DNA of 23,472 bases from CAISGS01 sp044346445. Lineage in GTDB: Bacteria > Pseudomonadota > Alphaproteobacteria > Caulobacterales > Caulobacteraceae. Location of the stretch: positions 1-23,472 of the forward strand of contig JBIIZD010000035.1 of the NCBI GenBank assembly GCA_044346445.1, in the 5' to 3' direction. The notes below the pieces were generated by a model that worked only from the letters and a program-made list of their open reading frames with translations, made no database searches and was not told the DNA's origin. How positions within the stretch are numbered: position 1 is the first letter of the stretch; every line of letters begins with the position of its first letter. Of this stretch, positions 1 through 7,906 are shown piece by piece. Made by a program: the position numbers and the translations under genes.

Positions 1-831
1 AAACCCGACCAGAACCGCAAACACCAGCCGCATATAGTCAATCGGGGCCATGGCCGCCGCATCGCCAATCTGCATGCCCTTGATATAACACCCCTGAGCG
101 ACAACGCCCAGGACGCCCATGGCGATGAGGAGGCCCAGATCACTCAGGCTTGGCCAACGCCAAGACAGAAGGGCCATCGGAACTGAAAACACCAGGCCCA
201 GGGCCGACGACCAGACCAAGAGCGTAAAGGGCTTGTGATCGCGGGTCAGGACCTTCATCCCGGCAATGGTCAAGGCAAACAAAAACGCTGAACCGAGAGC
301 GGCGGCCTGGGGCAGACCAAAGGCGGCGCTCGATCCGGTCGGGCGCAGCATGACCAAGACGCCTAGGAAGCCAACCAGACTGGCCCCAATCCGCAAGGGC
401 CCCAGCTTTTCGCCCAGCACAAATGCGGCCAGCGGCACAAGCCAAAGCGTGCGGGTAAAGGACAAGGCATTGGCATCGGCCAAGGGCAGTTTTTGGAAGG
501 CATAAAACCCCAGCGTCATGGCCAGGGTCCCGGCTGAGGACCGAAACAGCAAGATCCAGGGCCTGGTCGAATGAAACGATCCGCGCCAATCCCTCGCCAT
601 CAGGGGCAACAGCACCAGCAAGGCCGCAGCCTGGCGATAAAAGGTCTGGACGGAGGCCGAATAGCCCGCGCCCAAAAACTTCACCAGCGCCGTCATAAGC
701 GTAAAGGCCAGGGCCGAGCCCAGCATCCAGATCGCCCCGCGCGTATTGGGCGCAAGGCCCGCCAGCCATAATCGGCCAAGGCCGATCTGGCGTGCGGTTT
801 CAGATTGCCTTTCGGGGTCCAGCCTTGTCAC
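1..831 (-). CDS. EamA/DMT-superfamily membrane transporter, C-terminus cut by window edge
   Basis: This is the N-terminal 277 codons of a drug/metabolite transporter-superfamily permease; the 3' end lies beyond base 1. Translation from a GTG at 831 gives a soluble head of about 30 residues, then repeated hydrophobic helices in the two-repeat EamA pattern, including LGSALAFTLMTALVKFLG, a QTFYRQ segment and the FVLGEKLGPLRIGASLVGF repeat end typical of RhaT/EamA proteins. EamA permeases move small metabolites across the inner membrane; the substrate cannot be read from sequence. The GTG lies 3 bases past the stop of the upstream SDR gene and in the same frame, so it is the first possible start. 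No good ribosome site is visible, and an ATG 36 codons in, just before the first helix, is an alternative. The short gap implies co-transcription with the SDR gene. Confidence 0.85.
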   Translation of the reverse strand, partial: MTRLDPERQSETARQIGLGRLWLAGLAPNTRGAIWMLGSALAFTLMTALVKFLGAGYSASVQTFYRQAAALLVLLPLMARDWRGSFHSTRPWILLFRSSAGTLAMTLGFYAFQKLPLADANALSFTRTLWLVPLAAFVLGEKLGPLRIGASLVGFLGVLVMLRPTGSSAAFGLPQAAALGSAFLFALTIAGMKVLTRDHKPFTLLVWSSALGLVFSVPMALLSWRWPSLSDLGLLIAMGVLGVVAQGCYIKGMQIGDAAAMAPIDYMRLVFAVLVGF

Positions 832-834
832 CGC

Positions 835-1713
835 CTATTGCGAGGCCATGGCCAGACGCATCTGCTCGGCCTGCTCAGGCGAGATACCCAGCGCGGTCAG
901 GAGCGGAGACGGCGCGTTCTTGTCCCAGGCATGGCGTCCGCCCATGGTAATGCCGCCATCGACCACCAGATGGGTGCCGGTGACAAAGGCCGAGGCATCC
1001 GAGGCCAGGAACAGACACGCCTTGGCAATGTCTTCGGGCATGCCGCCCTTGGGCACAGGCTGGAAATCAGCGGCGACCGAGGCGATCTGGGCCGCCATCT
1101 GGTCGGATACTTCGCGCGGCAGGCCCATGGCTGTACCAAAGATCGAGGTCGCAATCAGACCCGGGCAGATCGCATTGACCCGAATGTTTTGCGGCGATAA
1201 TTCGGCTGCCGAACACTTGGTCAGGTGGATCACGGCGCACTTGGCGGTCGAATAGGCCAATGGCCCCCAGCCAGCCTGCAGGCCTGCGATCGAGGCGGTA
1301 TTGACGATGGCCCCGCCGCCGCGCGCGCGCATCAGGGGCACAGCATGCTTCATGCCCAGAACAACCGCGCGAACCAAGAGGTTCATGACGCTGTCCCAAG
1401 CCTGCTCGGTCATGTCCTCAACGCCATTCGAGGCCCCGCCCGCACCGGCATTATTGAACAGGATATCCAGGCCACCAAACGCCTCGGCTGCGGTCGCCAT
1501 GACCTTGGCAAGATGGGCTTCCTGCGTGACGTCACAATGGACATAGCGCAAGGCATCGCCAAACCGGGCCTCAAGCATGGCGCCCTTATCATCTTGCATA
1601 TCGGCGACCACAAGCTTGGCCCCTTGCGCGATGAACAGTTCCACCGTGCCCAGACCAATGCCCGAACATCCCCCCGTAATCACAGCAATCTTGCCGTCCA
1701 ATGATCCCGTCAT
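835..1713 (-). CDS. Classical SDR-family NAD-dependent oxidoreductase
   Basis: A 292-residue short-chain dehydrogenase/reductase with a complete classical active site. The Rossmann motif TGGCSGIG is at about 13-20, and an Asp (D38) ends strand 2, which usually means NAD rather than NADP preference. NNAG is at 87-90, N111 is the tetrad Asn, S141 the catalytic Ser, and YSTAK places Y154 and K158. The PG motif is at 184-185 and VDGG near 252. Length is slightly above the usual 250-280 because of a C-terminal extension. Such enzymes oxidise or reduce alcohol/ketone groups in the cytoplasm; the substrate is unknown. The ATG has a GAGGG site 8 bases upstream. It lies 55 bases after tetR and 3 bases before the DMT transporter, so SDR and transporter probably form a pair, possibly within the efflux transcript. 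Confidence 0.92.
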   Translation of the reverse strand: MTGSLDGKIAVITGGCSGIGLGTVELFIAQGAKLVVADMQDDKGAMLEARFGDALRYVHCDVTQEAHLAKVMATAAEAFGGLDILFNNAGAGGASNGVEDMTEQAWDSVMNLLVRAVVLGMKHAVPLMRARGGGAIVNTASIAGLQAGWGPLAYSTAKCAVIHLTKCSAAELSPQNIRVNAICPGLIATSIFGTAMGLPREVSDQMAAQIASVAADFQPVPKGGMPEDIAKACLFLASDASAFVTGTHLVVDGGITMGGRHAWDKNAPSPLLTALGISPEQAEQMRLAMASQ

Positions 1714-1768
1714 GTTTCATTCCCTCGATAGATTATCATTGTAAACTCACACGCGGCTGATCGCATGA

Positions 1769-2398
1769 CTAGGCTTTTTTGTCCGACCCCGCAGGGGCAA
1801 AGGCCCGCATAAACATTTGCGCTATGTTTCGGGCCAGGCGGTCAATCTCAGAGGCATCCTCACCAAGGTCCAGCCCAAGCAGGGTCCTGATCTGACGATG
1901 GCCTGCACACATGCCGGCAAACATTTCAGCCGCCTCAAGCGGATCGGCGACATCCAGACGCCCGGCCAAGGTCTCTGCTTTCAAAAACTGCGCCAAAAGC
2001 GCCCGCGTGCGACTGGGGCCAGCCTCAAACACAGCCCGCGCCAAGTCCGGCATGGCCCCGGCCCCCTGGACGGTAAGACGCATCAAGGCATAGGCCTTGG
2101 CATTGGTCACAATCGCGATCAGGGTTGTGGCGAGGGCCGTCAGGGTTTCTTCGGGATTTTCCGCTGCCCCCGGCACCCGCAAGGGCGCGGTGACGCTGGC
2201 CACACGCCTGGCTACCAGGGCATGGATCAATTCGGTCTTGGAGCCAAACTGATTATAGATGGTCTGTTTGGAGACGCCGGCCCGGCTGGCAATCGCCGAA
2301 ATAGACGCCCCCAGCCCCCGCTCGGCCAGCACATCCGCAGCCGCATCGAGTATTGCCTCGCTCTTGGCCTGATCAATCTGTCCGCAAACCCTGGGCAT
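1769..2398 (-). CDS. TetR/AcrR-family transcriptional repressor of the emrAB operon
   Basis: A 209-residue one-component regulator. The N-terminal TetR DNA-binding domain spans about residues 10-57, with the helix-turn-helix around ISAIASRAGVSKQTIYNQF followed by the GSKTELIHAL segment typical of the family. The rest is the helical ligand-binding and dimerisation domain, seemingly of the AefR/TetR_C type. The start codon overlaps the emrB stop as TAATG, so the gene is probably translationally coupled as the last gene of emrA-emrB-tetR. Family behaviour suggests it represses this operon and is released by a pump substrate; that is inference. A candidate operator lies in front of emrA at 5154-5169. 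No second start is needed, as the N-terminus has normal length. Confidence 0.92.
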   Translation of the reverse strand: MPRVCGQIDQAKSEAILDAAADVLAERGLGASISAIASRAGVSKQTIYNQFGSKTELIHALVARRVASVTAPLRVPGAAENPEETLTALATTLIAIVTNAKAYALMRLTVQGAGAMPDLARAVFEAGPSRTRALLAQFLKAETLAGRLDVADPLEAAEMFAGMCAGHRQIRTLLGLDLGEDASEIDRLARNIAQMFMRAFAPAGSDKKA

Positions 2399-3981
2399 TA
2401 GTGGCTCTCGACCGGCGCTGTATACAGGGACGGCGCAGGCTTGATGAAAATGGCCGCAAGGGCTGCCAGAAAACAGACCACGGCCAGAACCGTAAAGGCA
2501 TCTCCATAGGCCAGTGTGCTGGCATCGCGCATAATCACCGATTTCAGCACCTTGCGGCTAGCGGCGGCGGGATCGGTGAGCCCCAATTCGCTCATATGCT
2601 GGGCCATGCCGGCCATCATGTCCTGGGCCTGCAAGCTGGCAACGCTCATGCGCGAGGAGATCTCGTTCATATGCACCCGGGTCGCTACCACCAGCGTGTT
2701 TGACAGTATGGCCATGCCCATGGCCCCGCCAACATTGCGCGCAAGATTAACAATCCCCGAAGCGGTCTTAACCATATCGGGATTGAGGGTCGACATGGTC
2801 ACATTCTGTGTGGCGATCATGGCCACCATGACCCCAACCCCTCGGAAGGCTTGCAGGCTGGCCAGTTCCCAAAATCCCCATTGCGGGGTGACAGCATGCC
2901 CGAGCCAAAACCCATAGCCCGCCGCGACAAAACCAAAAACAATGGGCAGACGCGGATCGACCAACCGCACAAACCGGCCAAGCAAAGGGCCGGTCAGAAA
3001 CATGGAAAGGCCTGTCACCACCATGGTCGTGCCGACCTCGGCCGCCGAATAGCCCCGCACCCGACCTAAAAACAGCGGCAGCAAATAGGTGCCGCCAAAC
3101 AGGCTGGCCCCGGACACAAACGTCATACAGACGCCGATCAGAAAATTAGTATTGCTAAAGGCCCTAAGCTCAACAATCGGCTGGCTATAGGTCAAGGATC
3201 GCCAGATGAATAACAGCCCCGCGACCAAGGCCGCCACACTCAGGGCCAGGATCAAGCCATCCTGGAACCAAGAATTACGAGTGCCCTCTTCGAGCACATA
3301 TTGCAGGCTCATTAGGAAAACGGCCATGACGGCCAGACCGAACCAGTCAAACCCCTTATAGAGCTTGGGATCGCCCTTATCAAAATCCCCGTACCGCCCA
3401 ACCAAAAACAGGACCACCAGGCCGGGCACCACATTGATAAAGAACAGCCAGCGCCAGCTCAAAAGCTCGGTCAGGTGCCCGCCCAGCGACGGGCCGACCG
3501 TGGGGGCCAGGGTAACGATCAGACCCATTACAATACTCGCCGACATGCGCCGCTCCGGCGGAAAGGCGGTAAAGGCAACGGCAAACACGGTGGGGATCAT
3601 GGCGCCGCCGATAAAACCCTGCAAGGCGCGGGTCACGATCATGGTCTCGATATTGGACGACAGCCCCGTCAGGACGCTCATGACCACAAAGCCAAGGCAC
3701 GAGGCCATATAAACCTTCTGAGTGCCCCAAAGCCTTGTCAGATAAGCGGTTAAGGGGATCATCACCACTTCGGCGACCAGATAGGCGGTCTGGATCCAGC
3801 TAACCTCATCGGCGCTGGCGCTGATGCCCGCCTGGATCTGCGGCAAGGACGAGGCCACGATCTGGATGTCCAAAATGGCCATGAACTGACCAACCACCAT
3901 GGCTCCAAAACCAAGCATCAGCTTGGTCCAGTTAACGGCGGGCGCGGGCATGACGGATGCCGCTGGGGTGGCTGTGCTCAC
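2398..3981 (-). CDS. emrB: EmrB/QacA-type MFS multidrug efflux transporter (DHA2, 14 helices)
   Basis: A 527-residue inner-membrane proton antiporter of the major facilitator superfamily, DHA2 class. Hydrophobic segments fit 14 helices. Helix 1 carries the conserved LDIQIV Asp (D38) of DHA2 pumps, the loop after helix 2 has an LTRLWGTQK motif-A-like stretch, RALQGFIGGAMIPT follows, and helix 5 has the drug:H+ antiporter motif C as APTVGPSLGGHL (about 159-170). Family members export hydrophobic toxic compounds through a tripartite complex with an EmrA-type adaptor and an outer-membrane channel. No TolC-like gene is present here. The start is GTG, overlapping the emrA stop as GTGA, which couples the two genes. 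The stop overlaps the tetR start. The gene symbol reflects family membership, not proven orthology. Confidence 0.92.
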   Translation of the reverse strand: MSTATPAASVMPAPAVNWTKLMLGFGAMVVGQFMAILDIQIVASSLPQIQAGISASADEVSWIQTAYLVAEVVMIPLTAYLTRLWGTQKVYMASCLGFVVMSVLTGLSSNIETMIVTRALQGFIGGAMIPTVFAVAFTAFPPERRMSASIVMGLIVTLAPTVGPSLGGHLTELLSWRWLFFINVVPGLVVLFLVGRYGDFDKGDPKLYKGFDWFGLAVMAVFLMSLQYVLEEGTRNSWFQDGLILALSVAALVAGLLFIWRSLTYSQPIVELRAFSNTNFLIGVCMTFVSGASLFGGTYLLPLFLGRVRGYSAAEVGTTMVVTGLSMFLTGPLLGRFVRLVDPRLPIVFGFVAAGYGFWLGHAVTPQWGFWELASLQAFRGVGVMVAMIATQNVTMSTLNPDMVKTASGIVNLARNVGGAMGMAILSNTLVVATRVHMNEISSRMSVASLQAQDMMAGMAQHMSELGLTDPAAASRKVLKSVIMRDASTLAYGDAFTVLAVVCFLAALAAIFIKPAPSLYTAPVESH

Positions 3982-5081
3982 CGAACTGGGCTCGCAGGCA
4001 CACTCGCAGGCTGAGCCGCCGCCATAGTTGCCTCGGCAAAGGATGGACCGGTCTTGCCGCGCACATCAACCTTGACCTCGACCGACAGACCCGGGCGCAG
4101 GGCACCGCGCAAGGGATCGCTGGTTTCCACCACGATCTTGACCGGCACGCGCTGAACAATCTTGGTGAAGTTTCCGACCGCGTTCTCGACCGGGATGAGC
4201 GCAAATTCAGAGCCGGTTGCGGGCGCAAAACTGTCCACCCGGCCATGGATCGGGGTCTTACCAAAGGCATCGGCCTTGATCTCGACCTTCTGGCCTATGC
4301 GAATTCGGCTAACCTGGGTTTCTTTGAAATTGGCCAAAACATAGGTGTCGCCAACGGGCACCACGCTCATCAAGGCCGCACCGGGGCGAACATATTGGCC
4401 AGGTCGCACCGAGCGCGCACCAACCACGCCAGCCGCTGGCGCGCGGATCACAGTCCGGTTCACCTCTATCTTAGCCTGCTCGACCGCGGCACGGGCCGCC
4501 TGGGCCTGGGCAATCATCTGGTCCTTGGCAGAGCCCAGCGAGGCCGCCGACTGGCGTTCGGCCTGCAAACTGGCCTGAGCCTGGGCAACGGCGGCGCTAG
4601 ACTGCGCCGCTCCCGCGCCAACGGTTTGCAGACGCTGGTCTGATACCCAGCCATTGCTGGCAAGCAGGCGATACCGGTGCAGGTCCATTTCGGCCCGGCG
4701 CGCATCGGCCTGGGCGCTGGATAGGCCCGCAGCCTTTTGCGCAACCAAGGCCTGTTCCAGAGCGGCCTTGTCATCGACGGCCCGCACACCGGCCTCTAGC
4801 GCGGCCAGATTGGCCGTCGCCTGGGCCAGCTTGGCCTGGGATTGCGCCGGATCAAGCCGCACCAGTTCCTGGCCAGCGACAACCCTTTGATTGTCAGCAA
4901 CCAAGACCTCTGCAACATAGCCATCAATCTGTGGACTGACCGTGACGGTATCGGCCTGAACATAGGCGTTTTCAGTAATCTCAAAACGCTGCTTATTGAT
5001 CCACCAACTGCCAATACCGAATACGAGGGCTAGAGCCACCGCACCGGCAACCACCAATGGCACCAATTTTTGCCGTGTCAT
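3978..5081 (-). CDS. emrA: EmrA/HlyD-family membrane fusion protein of a multidrug efflux pump
   Basis: A 367-residue periplasmic adaptor anchored by one N-terminal helix (about residues 8-28). A biotinyl-lipoyl-like half follows near ITENAYVQADTVTVSPQIDG, then VLVADNQRVVAGQELVRLD (about 60-78), a long Ala/Gln-rich coiled coil (about 80-215), the second lipoyl half around VIRAPAAGVVGARSVRPGQ, and a beta-barrel with FKETQVSRIRIGQKVEI. This is the standard EmrA/HlyD order, and the length suits the family. The protein links the EmrB pump to an outer-membrane channel. It is the first gene of emrA-emrB-tetR. A GAGG site lies 10 bases before the ATG, and the 128-base upstream gap contains the candidate promoter and operator. 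The stop overlaps the emrB GTG start. Confidence 0.92.
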   Translation of the reverse strand: MTRQKLVPLVVAGAVALALVFGIGSWWINKQRFEITENAYVQADTVTVSPQIDGYVAEVLVADNQRVVAGQELVRLDPAQSQAKLAQATANLAALEAGVRAVDDKAALEQALVAQKAAGLSSAQADARRAEMDLHRYRLLASNGWVSDQRLQTVGAGAAQSSAAVAQAQASLQAERQSAASLGSAKDQMIAQAQAARAAVEQAKIEVNRTVIRAPAAGVVGARSVRPGQYVRPGAALMSVVPVGDTYVLANFKETQVSRIRIGQKVEIKADAFGKTPIHGRVDSFAPATGSEFALIPVENAVGNFTKIVQRVPVKIVVETSDPLRGALRPGLSVEVKVDVRGKTGPSFAEATMAAAQPASVPASPVR

Positions 5082-5148
5082 TACCCAATTTCCTCAGATC
5101 AAAGCTTACGGCCTAGGAACTAGTCGCCTGATCCCCGCACTGCAAGCG

Positions 5149-5177
5149 TAAAATGGACTGAAGCGTCCAATAATCAA
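5149..5177 (-). promoter_or_regulatory. Candidate emrA promoter with TetR-type operator dyad in the spacer
   Basis: Read on the minus strand, a -35-like TTGATT (5172-5177) is followed 16-17 bases later by a weak, T-rich -10 region (5149-5155). Almost the whole spacer is an interrupted dyad, TGGAC-N6-GTCCA (5154-5169). A dyad between -35 and -10 is where a TetR-type repressor would block RNA polymerase, and the operon ends in tetR. The arms are only 5 bp and the -10 match is poor, so this is a reasoned candidate only. The rest of the 128-base gap (5082-5209) shows nothing else clear apart from the emrA ribosome site. Confidence 0.35.
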
Positions 5178-5209
5178 GACCCAAGGCGATAAATCGTCAG
5201 ATCGGCTGG

Positions 5210-5938
5210 CTACCAGTTTTCCGACCAGGGCCTAAGATCCAGCTCATGGGTCCAGGCATCGCGCGGCTGGCAATGGATTTGCCAATAATTCTCTGCAACA
5301 TGGTCAGGATTGAGAATGCCGTCCGTGGCCTTGCGGGCATGGGCTTCGGGGAAGTTGGCGGCAATCCATTCGGTATCCATGGGTCCGTCAATCAAGATGT
5401 GAGCGACATGAATACCCTTGGGCCCCAGTTCGCGAGCCATGGACTGGGCTAGGCTGCGCAAGGCGGCCTTGGCCCCGGCAAAGGCGCTAAAGCCTTCCTT
5501 GCCGCGCAGGCTGGCCGTGGCGCCGGTAAACAGGATTGTCCCGCGCGCACGGCTGACCATGTGGCGCGCGGCCTCGCGACCAGCCAGAAACCCGGAAAAA
5601 GCCGCCATTTCCCAAACCTTGAAATAGACCCGCGCCGTGGTCTCCAGGATCGAGAAGCGCACATTGGCACCGATATTGAACACACAGACCTCGATCGGCC
5701 CGAGGTCTTGCTCGACCTTTTCGAACAGGGCGGTCATCTGGTCTTCCTTGCGCGCATCGCAGGCCAGCCCAACCGCCTCACCCCCCTGCGCCTTGATCTG
5801 GGCGACGAGCGGCTCCAGCTTTTCGCTGTTCCTGCGTACCAGAACCGCCAAATAGCCTTGCCTGGCAAAGCGCCGGGCTATGGCACTGCCCAGGGCGTCA
5901 CCCGCCCCAATTACCAATGCAACCTTGTTCGCCGTCAT
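5210..5938 (-). CDS. SDR-fold protein with Phe in place of the catalytic Tyr (SDR_c10-like)
   Basis: About 242 residues with a short-chain dehydrogenase fold but a degenerate active site. Numbering from the upstream ATG at 5944, the dinucleotide loop reads GAGDALG (13-19) instead of TGxxxGIG, and NIGAN (90-94) replaces NNAG. FAGAK (155-159) replaces YxxxK, so Tyr is Phe while Lys is kept, and Ala sits at the expected catalytic Ser position. RR at 37-38 after strand 2 suggests NADP binding if any. I recall an SDR subgroup (SDR_c10) described as having exactly this Phe-for-Tyr change. The protein may bind a cofactor without normal dehydrogenase chemistry, or act as a sensor or scaffold. The start at 5938 is preferred because the GAGG site lies 8 bases before it but only 2 before the ATG at 5944. 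It follows the histidine kinase by 14 bases and should share its mRNA. Confidence 0.85.
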   Translation of the reverse strand: MTANKVALVIGAGDALGSAIARRFARQGYLAVLVRRNSEKLEPLVAQIKAQGGEAVGLACDARKEDQMTALFEKVEQDLGPIEVCVFNIGANVRFSILETTARVYFKVWEMAAFSGFLAGREAARHMVSRARGTILFTGATASLRGKEGFSAFAGAKAALRSLAQSMARELGPKGIHVAHILIDGPMDTEWIAANFPEAHARKATDGILNPDHVAENYWQIHCQPRDAWTHELDLRPWSENW

Positions 5939-5952
5939 GACCATTGCCTCGT

Positions 5953-7776
5953 CTATTGCCCTGCCACACCATTCTCGCCCGGGCCTGGACGGTCAAGAGG
6001 CCCCGTGGGTGTTGCCGGGTGGTCTGGCAGCGGAGATGGGTTGGCCAGGCTGATCACGGTCGCGAGCAATAGCTCGGCATTCAAGGGTTTGGTGATATAG
6101 GTCTCGACACCAATGGTCGCCCAGTCTTGGCGGTGCTGATCCAGCGCATTGGCCGTAATCGCAAGGATCGGAGACCGGGCATTTGGCCCAGGCTGGTGCC
6201 GGATTAGCCGAGCCGCCGCCAAGCCGTCCATATGCGGCATTTGCATATCCAGCATGATCAGGTCAAACCGCCGCTCAGCCGCCGCCGCAACCGCCTCAAC
6301 CCCATCACCGACCATGGTCAATTCGCAGCCCAGCGGACTGAGCAATTGCTCGATAATATAGCGATTGACCACATGATCTTCGGCCAACAGTATCTGCAAT
6401 GGGCCTGGCTTAAGCGGCCCGGCAAGAGCGGCGGCCTGTGTGCGAAGTCTTGCGCCTTCGGGCTCTATAAGCGTGCGCTCTGGGGCCTGCGCCGATGTCA
6501 AGGGTAGCTCTAGACGAAAGACCGAACCTTCGCTTAACTGGCTTTGCACCGTCAAGCTTCCGCCCATATGCTCTGCAAGCCGCCGACTAATCGCCAGACC
6601 CAGACCACTGCCGCCATGCTTGCGCGTAATCCCCGCCTCGGCCTGCTCGAAGCTGCCAAACAGGCGGCCAAGCGCTTCTTCAGAAATGCCGCACCCGGTA
6701 TCGATCACCTCGAAATACACTGACCGGCTATCGGACTGCGCCAATAACTCGCTACAACCAACCTTGAGTTCGATACGGCCTTGATCGGTGAATTTTACCG
6801 CATTGGACAGAAGGTTGAACAGGATTTGCCGTATCCGCAGCGAATCGACGTGCAAGATCGGCGGCACGTCCGGGTCCACCGTCAAGGTCAGTTGGCAGTT
6901 TTTAGCCTGCGCCTGAGGCTGCCATAGGCTGATCAGGGCCTCTAGAGCCGGCCGCAACTCCATATCCGTCGGGTCCAGGGTCATCTTGCCCGCCTCAATC
7001 CGCGAAAGGTCCAAAACATCATTGAGCAGACCCAAGAGCACATCGCTGGCCTGGCTCATCATTTGGATATGGGCGGCCTGCTCCGGTGTCGGATTGGTCC
7101 GGTTAAGCAGTTGAACAGCGGCCATGACCGCATTCATGGGGGTACGGATTTCATGACTAATGGTCGCCAAAAAGTCGGTCTTTGCGGCATTGGCCTTTTC
7201 TGCCGCCAAGGTCGCGGCCTTAAGGGCCTTGTTGGCGCGGGTGGAATTGGCAACCTCAATGGCCATGTGTGAAATATACAACATGCAGCCGACCACAAAC
7301 ACAAACAAGGACAAGGGCCCCGCTGAGATGGCCATGGCCATGGGCAGGCCCAGCAAATAACAGGTGTGGGCACCAAGCGCCGCCAACAGCAAGGCGCGCT
7401 GCTGGTTCATGTAAAGCGTGACATGCAACAGGCCACCGCACGCCTGAATAATGGCAAACAGCCGCCCCGTCTCATCACCAGAACTCCAGATATACAAGCT
7501 GATGCCCGAATAAAGCGCCGTGTTGAAAAACACAAAAACACAGGTCAAGGCGCGATAGGCGATCGATCTTGAATTTGTCGGATCACGGCGAAACGGCAAG
7601 AAGATGAAATGGTCGGCAATCTGGCCAAGACTCATGGCGATAAACCAGACGCCCGGCCAGATCGAGGGCGCATAAACCCAGGCGGTCGCGCCGATAAACA
7701 GGGCCAAGGCCATACGGCTTTTCAGGCCCTCGGCTCTGGACTCACCGACCAGGGCATAGCCCGTCTTTACCGGCAT
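5953..7776 (-). CDS. Orphan hybrid sensor histidine kinase with six-helix membrane domain and receiver
   Basis: A 607-residue inner-membrane signalling protein. About six hydrophobic segments (near 22-37, 40-60, 76-98, 104-123, 127-150, 153-172) form an N-terminal sensor I cannot assign to a named family. A short helical linker leads to a HisKA dimerisation domain with H-box SHEIRTPMN (phospho-acceptor H208). The ATPase domain has N-box NLLSNAVKF (N325), DTGCGIS (359-365) and HGGSGLGLAIS (from 387). A C-terminal receiver has acidic E466/D467, phospho-acceptor D510 in MLDMQMP, T541 and K563. All catalytic residues are intact. The receiver implies a phosphorelay needing an Hpt protein, but neither Hpt nor response regulator is nearby. 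The ATG has GAGGG about 5 bases upstream. Separated from pnp by a terminator, it needs its own promoter, which I could not locate in the 70 bases upstream. Confidence 0.95.
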   Translation of the reverse strand: MPVKTGYALVGESRAEGLKSRMALALFIGATAWVYAPSIWPGVWFIAMSLGQIADHFIFLPFRRDPTNSRSIAYRALTCVFVFFNTALYSGISLYIWSSGDETGRLFAIIQACGGLLHVTLYMNQQRALLLAALGAHTCYLLGLPMAMAISAGPLSLFVFVVGCMLYISHMAIEVANSTRANKALKAATLAAEKANAAKTDFLATISHEIRTPMNAVMAAVQLLNRTNPTPEQAAHIQMMSQASDVLLGLLNDVLDLSRIEAGKMTLDPTDMELRPALEALISLWQPQAQAKNCQLTLTVDPDVPPILHVDSLRIRQILFNLLSNAVKFTDQGRIELKVGCSELLAQSDSRSVYFEVIDTGCGISEEALGRLFGSFEQAEAGITRKHGGSGLGLAISRRLAEHMGGSLTVQSQLSEGSVFRLELPLTSAQAPERTLIEPEGARLRTQAAALAGPLKPGPLQILLAEDHVVNRYIIEQLLSPLGCELTMVGDGVEAVAAAAERRFDLIMLDMQMPHMDGLAAARLIRHQPGPNARSPILAITANALDQHRQDWATIGVETYITKPLNAELLLATVISLANPSPLPDHPATPTGPLDRPGPGENGVAGQ

Positions 7777-7847
7777 ACCGACCCTCGAGACACAAACACT
7801 CTCAGATCGTAATTGATAAAGGGCGCTATTGGATAGTGATATTTCAC

Positions 7848-7877
7848 AAAAAACAGGCGGACCCTAGGGCCCGCCTG
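7848..7877 (-). terminator. Rho-independent terminator after pnp
   Basis: On the minus strand, 30 bases past the pnp stop, a GC-rich hairpin occupies 7854-7877. Seven pairs of CAGGCGG with CCGCCTG are extended, after one mismatch, by CCC/GGG. Six T follow directly (7853-7848). This ends the rimP-to-pnp cluster and insulates the histidine kinase gene. Confidence 0.92.
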
Positions 7878-7906
7878 CTAATGGTCTTGAGTGTGAAACG
7901 CTAGAC

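Noticed and set aside
140..769. Minus-strand 209-codon open frame near the left edge
   Set aside because: It is out of frame with the EamA/DMT transporter that fills the same DNA, lacks membrane helices and resembles no family.
7836..7847. GTGA-N4-TCAC dyad upstream of the histidine kinase gene, possibly a CRP/FNR-type site
   Set aside because: The arms are only 4 bp and the spacer is not the 6 bases expected; it also abuts the pnp terminator.
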